Shown: positions 26,798 to 34,595 of the stretch, piece after piece
Layout: the number at the start of each line of letters is the position of its first letter
How positions within the stretch are numbered: position 1 is the stretch's first letter
NCBI GenBank assembly: GCA_958295785.1
Contig: OY282377.1
Coordinates: forward strand, 1-64,000
Length of the DNA stretch: 64,000 nucleotides
Reading direction: 5' to 3'
Origin: an uncultured Latescibacterota bacterium
Lineage (GTDB): Bacteria; Latescibacterota; UBA2968
The notes under the pieces: generated by a model
The model's input: the letters and a program-made list of their open reading frames with translations, nothing else
Database searches by the model: none
Told to the model about the DNA's origin: nothing
Program-made: the position numbers and the translations under genes

Positions 26798-28695
26798 GGG
26801 AGGGTAAGCCATTGGATACACAGGACGTGTTGCGCCGTGCGCGACAGCATATCGAGGCGCGTGAGTTTGACCGCGCCGAAAGTTTGTGCGCCGATGTTTT
26901 GGTGACCGATCCGGTCTGTGTGCCGGCGCACCAGTTGATGGCGCGGGTGTGGCTGGGGCGGAACAAGCCGGACAAAGTGCGCGACCGCATTGCGTATCGC
27001 GAGCAGTTGCCCTATGACGAACACTTTGTCGAGTGGGGGCTGATCGCCGAGGAGGTGGCGGATTTGGACACCGCGGCAAAGATCTATGAAGCGTTGTTGC
27101 AGCGCGATCCGCAAAACGCCGTGGGCCTGTATCGCTTGGGCTTGCTGTGTTTGGAGCGCGGCGAGCGCGATCGGGCCGTGGGCCTGTTGCAACGCGCCTT
27201 GCGGGCGCACCCCGAGCACGCTCCTACGGCGTTTGAGTTGGCGCAGTGCTATGCCGAAGACGAGTTGTGGGGGTTGGCTGCCGATGCCTACGACCGGGGC
27301 TTGGCCTGCGATCCCGACAATGCGGAGGCGCGCACGGCCCTTCGGGTGGTGGAGGCGCGGATGCGGGAACTCGCGCAGTTGCCCAGCAGCGAAGTGCCGT
27401 TGGGAGAGGCGCCCACGCAGCGCATGCGGGTGTTGTTCGCCGGGCGGGAAAATGTCCATGCGCGGCAGTGGATAGACGAGAATGGCCGGGTTGGGTACAG
27501 TCCAGTACACGAGCCTCTCGCCGAACATCTGTTAGACCTGCACCTGCAAGGCAGCGCGACCTTGGGCGTGTATCCCGTGCGGGCCGACCAGACCGTGCTG
27601 TTTGGCGCGATTGATATCGACATCCGCAAAAACGCGCGCGCGCAACCCGTGACCGACCAACTTCGGGAAACCGTGCGGGCCGACGCGCGCAGGCTCGCGC
27701 GGCAATTCGATGCGTTGCACCTGCCGGTCTATGTGGAGGACAGCGGGTACAAGGGCGTCCATCTGTGGATTTTTCTCTCAGAGCCGGTGCCCGCTGCGGA
27801 TGTGAAACGCTTTTTCGAGGCGGTCGTCCAGCGGGTTGGCCCGCCCGATCCCGCGCTCCAGTGGGAGGTCTTTCCCAAGCAAGATCGGGTCGCCGAAGAC
27901 CAACTGGGCAATCTGATCAAATTGCCGCTGGGCATTCATCTAAAAACCGGGCACCGGTGTTTGTTCACAGATCTAGACGGGCAGGAGTACAGCGATCAAG
28001 AAGGCTTTCTACAACGCATCCAACAGGTCGAGCGGAAGGATTTTGAGCGGGCCGTGTCTCGCTTGGTGGCGCCGTCCGTTCAAGGCGGTGCGACCGGATC
28101 TGCCCAAACCCTGCGCGAAGCTTTTCCCGAGTACGAGGCCCTGTTCAAGGGCTGTCCGGTGCTCATCGCCCTGATGGAAAAAGCCGTGGTGACGCATCAC
28201 CTCACGCACGACGAACGCCTGGTGCTCAAGTGCGTTTTGGGACATTTGGGCGAGGGCGGCGCCCGCTTGATCCACGCCATTGTGGGGCACTGTTTGGATT
28301 ATTCCGAATCGATCACACAGCAACAGATTGATCGCACGCCGCCATCTCCCGTGAGTTGTCCCAAAATTCGCCAACGCCTCCCCGAGATCACGTCCACAGT
28401 CAACTGCGCGTGTGTGTTCACACTGCCCGAAGGCGGGTATCCCTCCCCGGTGTTGCACCTCGATCCGGGCTTTACCAAGGGGCGGTCTCTCAATGCGGAT
28501 CGACACGGGCCGCTGGTGGATCAATACGTGAATTTGCGGCGGGATTACCAGCGGTTGAACCGCGAGTTGGCCCAGGTTGAAAATGATCTGCGCTACGCGC
28601 TCGACTCGAGTGGGCAAGACGAGTTGCGCGCCGGCGGGTGGATTTTGCGCCGCGATGGGGAGGGGCGCCTGAAGGTGGAGATCGACCTGGGATGA
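26794..28695 (+). CDS. CRISPR-associated primase-polymerase (CAPP) with TPR domain
   Basis: 633 residues from 26794; a TTG at 26812 behind GGGAGGG is an alternative start. The N-terminal 200 residues are TPR-like helices (AKIYEALLQRDPQNAVGLYRLG and repeats). The archaeo-eukaryotic primase core follows: metal motif AIDIDIRKN near 272-279, GYKGVHLWIF near 318, and NLIKLPLGIHLKTG near 375-388. The C-terminal region has CACVFTLPEG and a closing coiled-coil-like segment. Its stop overlaps the cas1 start (ATGA). CAPPs next to cas1 in type III loci are known and are thought to help make or fill spacer DNA during adaptation. Confidence 0.88.
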   Translation: MREGKPLDTQDVLRRARQHIEAREFDRAESLCADVLVTDPVCVPAHQLMARVWLGRNKPDKVRDRIAYREQLPYDEHFVEWGLIAEEVADLDTAAKIYEALLQRDPQNAVGLYRLGLLCLERGERDRAVGLLQRALRAHPEHAPTAFELAQCYAEDELWGLAADAYDRGLACDPDNAEARTALRVVEARMRELAQLPSSEVPLGEAPTQRMRVLFAGRENVHARQWIDENGRVGYSPVHEPLAEHLLDLHLQGSATLGVYPVRADQTVLFGAIDIDIRKNARAQPVTDQLRETVRADARRLARQFDALHLPVYVEDSGYKGVHLWIFLSEPVPAADVKRFFEAVVQRVGPPDPALQWEVFPKQDRVAEDQLGNLIKLPLGIHLKTGHRCLFTDLDGQEYSDQEGFLQRIQQVERKDFERAVSRLVAPSVQGGATGSAQTLREAFPEYEALFKGCPVLIALMEKAVVTHHLTHDERLVLKCVLGHLGEGGARLIHAIVGHCLDYSESITQQQIDRTPPSPVSCPKIRQRLPEITSTVNCACVFTLPEGGYPSPVLHLDPGFTKGRSLNADRHGPLVDQYVNLRRDYQRLNRELAQVENDLRYALDSSGQDELRAGGWILRRDGEGRLKVEIDLG

Positions 28696-29690
28696 TCCTC
28701 TACGTGACAGACCAAGGCGCAGGGGTCTATCGCCGCGGCGAGCGGTTGCAGGTGCGGCGGCGCAAGGAAGTCCTGGCCCAAGTGCATCTGCACGATCTGG
28801 AACAGGTGGTGCTGATGGGGCAGATTGCCCTTTCCGCGCCTGCGATGAGCGCGTTGCTCGAGCGCGGGGTCGATACGGTTTTGTTGAGCACCAACGGGCG
28901 ATACCGAGGCCGACTGGTAGGGCCGGCGCGGCGCAATATTCTGTTGCGGCAAAAGCAGTTCAAGCAGTACGAGGCAGAGGCATTTCGCCTGGGCGTGGCG
29001 CGGGCCGTGGTGGAGGGCAAATTACGCAACATGCGAACCTTGCTCATGCGCTTGGCGCGGCGACGCGGGATGGATGTGAGATCGGTGGCCCACTCGCTGC
29101 GGCGGTGCATTCAAAAGGTGGCACAGGCGACCAACGCCGAGTCGCTGCGCGGCATTGAGGGGGCGGGCACCGCGGCGTATTTTGGCGCGCTCGGGGGATT
29201 TTTCCCCGAGGCATTCAAATTCGAGGGGCGCAACCGCCGCCCGCCCAAGGATCCGGCCAATGCCATGCTCAGTTTTGGCTATGCCCTGCTGGGCAACAGC
29301 GTCGAGGGCGCGATTTACACGGCTGGTCTCGATCCCTATTTGGGCTTTTTGCATGTGGTCGATTATGGGCGTCCGTCTCTGGCGCTGGACCTGATGGAGG
29401 AATTTCGCCCGGTGCTGGTCGATGCCCTCGTTCTGGATCTGGTCAACCACCATCGGGTGCAACGCGAGGATTTTGAAGCGCGAGATGGCGGGGTATTTTT
29501 ACAAGGCGACAGCCGCAAACAGTTGATTGCCGCATACAGGCGACGCCTTGAAGACCGCGTGATCTACCCCGTGAGTGCCGAGCGCATGGAACGGACGACC
29601 TACCGGCGTTGCCTCGAATACCAAGTGCGCCGATTGGCCCGGGTGATCCTGGGCGAGGAAGACCACTACCGAGCTTTTTTGGTGCGCTGA
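28692..29690 (+). CDS. cas1: CRISPR integrase Cas1
   Basis: 332 residues from the ATG at 28692, which overlaps the primase-polymerase stop by four bases, so the two are translationally coupled. The N-terminal beta domain (MILYVTDQGAGVYRRGERL) is followed by the helical catalytic domain. Likely metal ligands are Glu in SLRGIEGAGTAAYF, His in FLHVVDYGRPSLAL and the acidic residue in DLMEEFRPVLVD. With Cas2 it integrates spacers at the leader end. Unusually, cas2 is not adjacent but about 19 kb away, beyond the array. Confidence 0.96.
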   Translation: MILYVTDQGAGVYRRGERLQVRRRKEVLAQVHLHDLEQVVLMGQIALSAPAMSALLERGVDTVLLSTNGRYRGRLVGPARRNILLRQKQFKQYEAEAFRLGVARAVVEGKLRNMRTLLMRLARRRGMDVRSVAHSLRRCIQKVAQATNAESLRGIEGAGTAAYFGALGGFFPEAFKFEGRNRRPPKDPANAMLSFGYALLGNSVEGAIYTAGLDPYLGFLHVVDYGRPSLALDLMEEFRPVLVDALVLDLVNHHRVQREDFEARDGGVFLQGDSRKQLIAAYRRRLEDRVIYPVSAERMERTTYRRCLEYQVRRLARVILGEEDHYRAFLVR

Positions 29691-29734
29691 GAGAAAAGTC
29701 GGTGGTCAGTGGTCAGTCCCTGCACCCATCCGCC

Positions 29735-29757
29735 GTAGGGACAGGCCCCTGTGCCTA
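29735..29757. repeat. Short palindromic repeat in cas1-cas10 gap
   Basis: GTAGGGACAGGCCCCTGTGC then CTA, the dispersed GTAGGG...GTGCC motif. The 316-bp gap also holds GGTGGTCAGTGGTCAGTCCC and a second GGTCAGTGG, short motifs recurrent in the window. Confidence 0.55.
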
Positions 29758-29881
29758 TCCGAAACAGCGGTCAGTGGTCGTCCGCCCCGCGCATCCAAAA
29801 GGCGAGAAGCAAACCGTGGGGTACGCGGCCCGCCCGTTGTGGTAGGCCCTGACCCTTTGCCGACACTGGATACCAAAAGGG

Positions 29882-29909
29882 TTGACATGACCAGATAAGT
29901 AGCTATGTT
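29882..29909 (+). promoter_or_regulatory. Possible promoter of the csm operon
   Basis: TTGACA at 29882-29887 and TATGTT at 29904-29909 are separated by 16 bases, close to sigma-70 spacing, about 100 bp upstream of the cas10 start. Suggestive only. Confidence 0.4.
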
Positions 29910-30006
29910 CGGATACAAGGGACGGATCCTTGTTGACACTGGATGCCCAAAGTGGATGATTTTTGGGACGAGACAATACACGCAAAAACAAAAGGAGGGC
30001 CAGCGT

Positions 30007-32379
30007 ATGGCCGAACGAGATGCTTTGGTTTTAGGTGCGCTGTTGCACGATATTGGGAAGTTTGAATTTCGCGCCAATCGCCCGGACGCTTATACGTCGC
30101 ATACAAATTACGGTGATTACTTTGTTTCTCAGCACCTCAATCGGTTTCGCTGTGTGGACGATATTCGCGAGGCGATCCGTCGAAAAGTAGCGTGGCATCA
30201 CGAGGCCGAGTTGGCCGATCCGAGTTTGCGGGCGGCCGATCACGCATCTGCCGGGGGTGAACGCACGGCGGATGCGAGCACGCAAACGCGGAGGCCCCTC
30301 GTGTCGGTGCTGTCACAAGTCGATATTGGTAAGGGCGCGTGCCCAGACAGTGTGTTCTATTATCCGCCTGCTGCGGTAGATGCGAACAATCCGTTTCCCC
30401 ATTCAGTTCCCGGCGTCAGTGTGACAGATTGGAAGCCCGATGAGGATGAGATGGTGCAGTTGCACGCCAAGGCCTGGAAAGCCTTTCTGACCGATGTGCA
30501 AAAACTGCCCGATGTTTCGACAAAGGCACTGATTGAGACATTTCAAACGCTGATGGAGAAACATACATCGCGCATCGCGTCTGCCGCCTACAAATCCGTG
30601 CCGGATATTTGCCTGTACGATCATTCGCGTTCGGTGGCGGCCTTTGCGGTATGTATAAACGGTGCCGGGCACAATGCGACAAAACCCTTTTTGGCAATCC
30701 AAGGCGATGTGTCGGGCATTCAGCAATTTATCTACAAATTGGCTGCGCCCGGTGAAGGCGAGACAGCGACCAAGCGCACCGCCAAGCGGTTGCGGGGGCG
30801 ATCCTTTTACGTATGGCTGTTGACCGAGACGGTTGCAACCCTGTATTTGCGGCGGTTGCACTTATATCGCACCAATCTGATTTTTGGTAGCGGGGGGCAC
30901 TTTTTGATTCTGGCACCCAATACCAAAGACAATCGGAAAATTTGCACTAAATTAGAGCGGGAGGTAAATGCTTGGCTGTATCGGTTGCTAAAAGGCGATT
31001 TGGGATTGGTGACAGCGACAGAGGAGTTTGATGAGAAAGAGGTCCGGGATTTTGCGGGATTGCTCGATAGGATGGGGCGCAAGGTGGCTCTTGAGAAACG
31101 GTGCAAGTTTCAGTCCGTGCTGGATCCTGCATTTTTTGACCCGAAGTCCGAGCCCGGTAAAAAGGATTCTTGTCCGGTGTGTCAGGCGGATTATCAAAAG
31201 AATAACGAGGGCATTTGTCCCATGTGTGCGGAACATGTCGAGACAGGCAGGCAGATTGTATCGGCGCAGTGGCTGGTGCGATTGGAAGGGCAAGAGCCGA
31301 AAGGTGAGAAGTGGATCCATGATTTTGCCGAGTTCTGCACTTATTGGGCATTGCCAAAAAGCGAAGATGAGTTGTATGGTCTGCTGAATGGATTGGATCC
31401 GGCGGAGGTGTCACACCTCGTTGTGTATCGGCTGAATGATGCGAATTTTTTGATCGACAAGTTGGTCAAACTCGTGGAAGACAAGGGGCTATCCACGGCA
31501 TTTGGCTATCGCTTTCTGGGCAATTACGCACCCGTAGATAGCGAGGGGCCAAAGGATTTTGAGGCACTGGCAAAGATGGATTCCGAAAACTATCCCTTGC
31601 TGGGGATTGTGCGGATGGATGTGGATTCGCTCGGTTTTGTATTTAGCATGGGGTTGGGGAATAGCAAGTCCCTGTCGCGTTTGGCAACACTGAGCCGCGA
31701 GATGGATTTGTTTTTTCAAGGGTATATCAACAAATTGGCGCGTGAACACGAGATGTATGTGACGTATTCGGGCGGCGACGATTTGTTTATGGTGGGGTCA
31801 TGGGCCAACGCGCTTTCGTTTGCACAGGCGGTCCGAGAGGATTTCAAGCGGTTCGGTTGTTGCAATCCCAATTTGTCAATTTCGGGTGGGATATATCTTT
31901 GCAAAGAACACTTTCCGATCAATCGCGCAGCCGAGCAGTGTGCCGAAGCCGAGGAAGCGGCAAAGGGACACGAGGGGAAAGACGCTGTGCATGTTTTTGG
32001 CCATACAGTGAGTTGGCTGCGTTTTGATGAGTTGATGCGCGTTGCAAAAGACCTGTACGCGTTGTGCGAAGACGAGACATTGCCGCGAGACAAGAAACTG
32101 CCGCGCTCGCTGGTGCATCACCTCATCGCTTCGGATTTGCAGTGCCGAACCCCGGATGGCAAGATCGACAACGCAAAATTTATTCAAAGTCAGATGCGAT
32201 TGAAGTATCTGGTCGCACGGCATGACGCCACGCAACAAAAGATCGACGAGAATGCGTCCAAGGCCGAACCCGATGCCAAGATCAGCATGCTGACAAAACT
32301 GGTGATGGAAAACCAACTGATGAAAGACATTCGCATTCCCGCGTCTTATGTGCTTTACAAAACGCGGGATACCACATAA
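30007..32379 (+). CDS. cas10: Type III-A Cas10 (Csm1): HD nuclease and cyclic-oligoadenylate synthase
   Basis: 790 residues from the ATG at 30007 (GGAGGGCC upstream). An N-terminal HD domain with HD at 14-15 (ALLHDIGKF) should cut single-stranded DNA. A four-cysteine zinc element (CPVCQADYQ, CPMC) lies near 389-410. The cyclase palm has the GGDD motif at 589-592 (YSGGDDLFMVG). As the large subunit of the Csm complex it makes cyclic oligoadenylates when target RNA is bound; CARF proteins encoded nearby would read them. First gene of a tight cas10-csm2-csm3-csm4-csm5 operon. Confidence 0.95.
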   Translation: MAERDALVLGALLHDIGKFEFRANRPDAYTSHTNYGDYFVSQHLNRFRCVDDIREAIRRKVAWHHEAELADPSLRAADHASAGGERTADASTQTRRPLVSVLSQVDIGKGACPDSVFYYPPAAVDANNPFPHSVPGVSVTDWKPDEDEMVQLHAKAWKAFLTDVQKLPDVSTKALIETFQTLMEKHTSRIASAAYKSVPDICLYDHSRSVAAFAVCINGAGHNATKPFLAIQGDVSGIQQFIYKLAAPGEGETATKRTAKRLRGRSFYVWLLTETVATLYLRRLHLYRTNLIFGSGGHFLILAPNTKDNRKICTKLEREVNAWLYRLLKGDLGLVTATEEFDEKEVRDFAGLLDRMGRKVALEKRCKFQSVLDPAFFDPKSEPGKKDSCPVCQADYQKNNEGICPMCAEHVETGRQIVSAQWLVRLEGQEPKGEKWIHDFAEFCTYWALPKSEDELYGLLNGLDPAEVSHLVVYRLNDANFLIDKLVKLVEDKGLSTAFGYRFLGNYAPVDSEGPKDFEALAKMDSENYPLLGIVRMDVDSLGFVFSMGLGNSKSLSRLATLSREMDLFFQGYINKLAREHEMYVTYSGGDDLFMVGSWANALSFAQAVREDFKRFGCCNPNLSISGGIYLCKEHFPINRAAEQCAEAEEAAKGHEGKDAVHVFGHTVSWLRFDELMRVAKDLYALCEDETLPRDKKLPRSLVHHLIASDLQCRTPDGKIDNAKFIQSQMRLKYLVARHDATQQKIDENASKAEPDAKISMLTKLVMENQLMKDIRIPASYVLYKTRDTT

Positions 32380-32381
32380 TC

Positions 32382-32407
32382 GGGCGGGCACGGGGGTACC
32401 GCCCCTA
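32382..32407. repeat. Short GC-rich palindromic repeat inside the csm operon
   Basis: GGGCGGGCACGGGGGTACCG then CCCTAC in the 80-bp gap between cas10 and csm2; the clearest copy of the dispersed motif. It could form a hairpin in the operon mRNA. Confidence 0.6.
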
Positions 32408-32459
32408 CATTGGAAACGGAGAATTGAATTGTTTTTTCGCAGTCAGAAAGGAGGCATAA

Positions 32460-32855
32460 ATGCCCAGAACACATTTGAATGGTGTCACCGATCTCGGTGC
32501 CATAAAACCGGAAGACATCGATGGCATTGGCAAGGCTCAAGGCAAAGCATTTGCCGACAATGTGAAAACCAGCCAACTGCGTGCGTTTTACGGCGCGGTG
32601 AACCGCATTCGCGTTCAGTTTCAACAAGCCAATGATTTTTCACCTCGTATTGAGCGCAGTCTGATTTTGCTCAAGCCCAAATTGGCCTATGCGGCGGGGC
32701 GACATAATACACTGAAATCTTTTCAGTCCTTTATGGTGCAGGCCATTGATGGCGTTGTCAAAAGCAACGGTAAAGAGCAGGCACTGACCAACTTTTTCGA
32801 TTTGCTGGAAGCGGTCGTTGCCTATCATAAATTTTACGGCGGCAAAGACAAATAA
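32460..32855 (+). CDS. csm2: Csm2, small subunit of the type III-A complex
   Basis: 131 residues, nearly all helical. KAFADNVKTSQLRAFYGAVN is the typical Csm2 (Cas11) motif and the length is normal. AAAGGAGG precedes the start. It packs along the crRNA-target duplex next to Csm3 filaments. Located between cas10 and csm3 as expected. Confidence 0.9.
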   Translation: MPRTHLNGVTDLGAIKPEDIDGIGKAQGKAFADNVKTSQLRAFYGAVNRIRVQFQQANDFSPRIERSLILLKPKLAYAAGRHNTLKSFQSFMVQAIDGVVKSNGKEQALTNFFDLLEAVVAYHKFYGGKDK

Positions 32856-32875
32856 ACAAGGAGTTTTGAAACGCT

Positions 32876-33637
32876 ATGGCACAGTTCACGGGTAATATTC
32901 TGATTCGCGGTCAAATTGAATGCCTGACGGGTCTTCACATTGGCGGCAGCAAAGACAAGATGGAAATTGGCGGGGTGGATAGCCCGGTGGTGCGCGATCC
33001 TGTGACGCGGCAACCCTATATTCCGGGGTCGTCGCTCAAGGGCAAGATGCGGATGCTTTTGGAGTATTTGACGGGTAAGGTGACAAAAAATGGTGGGGTT
33101 CACAGTTGCGCTGAAGCGGACTGTCCTGTTTGTCGGGTATTTGGCTCGTCGGCGGCTGAAGAACGGCGATGCGGTCCCACGCGGCTCTCAGTGCGTGATG
33201 CCTATCCCGATAAGACCACGGTGGCTTTGTGGGACACGATGGATTCAGAGCTTTTGTTTGCCGAGATGAAGTCCGAGAATTTTTTGAACCGCATTACGTC
33301 CGCGGCAAATCCGCGATTTTTGGAGCGCGTGGTGAAGGGATCGAAGTTCGATCTGGACATGGTGTACAGCGTGTATGATGTAGATGCCCACGACGATCTG
33401 AAATTTTTTGATCATGTGCGGACGTCGCTGGTGCTTTTGGAACAATCGGCCTTGGGCGGCAATGGTAGCCGGGGATATGGGCGCGTAAAATTCTGTTTTG
33501 CCGAACCGCTGATGCTTGGGCGCGAAGCGTATCGACGGGGCTTGGATGCGGTGAAACAGGCCGCGCAATGGCCGGAAGATAAAGCGTTTGCGATTTCGCC
33601 GGAGGATCTGAAACTCGGTTCGTGGCGGACAAGCTGA
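32876..33637 (+). CDS. csm3: Csm3, Cas7-type backbone subunit and target-RNA nuclease
   Basis: 253 residues. GGVDSPVVRDP carries Asp35, which aligns with the catalytic Asp32 of characterised Csm3, so target RNA cleavage every six bases is expected. YIPGSSLKGKMRMLLEY is the RAMP glycine-rich loop, and a cysteine group (CAEADCPVC) probably binds zinc. ACAAGGAG lies just upstream of the ATG. Confidence 0.95.
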   Translation: MAQFTGNILIRGQIECLTGLHIGGSKDKMEIGGVDSPVVRDPVTRQPYIPGSSLKGKMRMLLEYLTGKVTKNGGVHSCAEADCPVCRVFGSSAAEERRCGPTRLSVRDAYPDKTTVALWDTMDSELLFAEMKSENFLNRITSAANPRFLERVVKGSKFDLDMVYSVYDVDAHDDLKFFDHVRTSLVLLEQSALGGNGSRGYGRVKFCFAEPLMLGREAYRRGLDAVKQAAQWPEDKAFAISPEDLKLGSWRTS

Positions 33638-33647
33638 GGAGGGTGGT

Positions 33648-34595
33648 GTGAAACGCATTTATCTGAAACCGCGCTCAACTTATCGCACGGCCCTGCATTC
33701 CGATACGTTGTTCGGGTGTGTGTGCTGGGCGATTCGAGAGGTGTTTTCGGAATCCCGACTCGAGGGATTGCTGAAACGGTTCGCGTCAGGCGATCCCCCT
33801 TTTCAACTTTCGTCGGCCTTTCCCTTTCGGGATGCGGCGGATGGACGGACGCATTTTTATCCGCATCCCATGTTGCAACCTGCGGAATTGGAGACTTCCC
33901 AAAAGTTGGCTGAGGCGGAACGGCAAAAACGCTTTCGCAAGGTGAAATGGGTGACAGAAGCGACATTGGGCAAGTTCGCATCGGGGGCATGGAACGAGGG
34001 GGATTATTACGCATCGGGCGCCTGGCAGGCCGATGGGCCACAACTGATGGCCGTTGAGGTGCAACACAATACGATTGATCGCTTGTCGGGCGGAGGCCAG
34101 TTGTATTCGCTGACCGAATACGCCGTGTCAGATGGCGGGCTGTATTTTTGGTTGGATGGCGAGACCGATGTGGTCGAAGGCGCGTTTGGTTTTTTGACGC
34201 ACTTCGGCATTGGAGGAGACAGCAGCCTGGGCAAGGGGCAGTTTGAGATTGAGGTGACGGATGCGGAATTGCCCGTTACAACAGCGGACGCAGATCGGTT
34301 TATGACCTTGTCGCTCTACGCGCCTCGAGAATCGGAAATGGATGCGGTGCGTTCAGATGGGGCGTGGTACAATTTGACCGTGCGAAAAGGCAAGGTGGGC
34401 GGGCCGTTTTTGCGGGTCGCCGATTTTTGGAAAAAGTCGCTGACGATGTTTGCCGAAGGATCGACATTTCCGATAGACGGGCCGAAAACCTTTGGGCACA
34501 ATCCGATTGTGAAAGGCATTGCAGACGGTTTGCCCTTTGACGTTCAACACTATGGCTATGCGTTTCAGATTCCCATGAAAACAAAGGCGGCATGA
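33648..34595 (+). CDS. csm4: Csm4, Cas5-type subunit capping the crRNA 5' handle
   Basis: 315 residues. Early SDTLFGCVCWAIRE is the Csm4 signature, and a late GFLTHFGIGGDSSLGKGQF matches the second RAMP glycine-rich region. It binds the 8-nt handle and contacts Cas10. It starts 10 bp after csm3 and its stop overlaps the csm5 start (ATGA). Confidence 0.93.
   Translation: MKRIYLKPRSTYRTALHSDTLFGCVCWAIREVFSESRLEGLLKRFASGDPPFQLSSAFPFRDAADGRTHFYPHPMLQPAELETSQKLAEAERQKRFRKVKWVTEATLGKFASGAWNEGDYYASGAWQADGPQLMAVEVQHNTIDRLSGGGQLYSLTEYAVSDGGLYFWLDGETDVVEGAFGFLTHFGIGGDSSLGKGQFEIEVTDAELPVTTADADRFMTLSLYAPRESEMDAVRSDGAWYNLTVRKGKVGGPFLRVADFWKKSLTMFAEGSTFPIDGPKTFGHNPIVKGIADGLPFDVQHYGYAFQIPMKTKAA

Noticed and set aside
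29868-29890. 15-bp match (AAAAGGGTTGACATG) between the csm promoter region and the IS5 left end
   Set aside because: Too short and without the IS terminal repeat; it could be a chance sharing of a promoter-like TTGACA.
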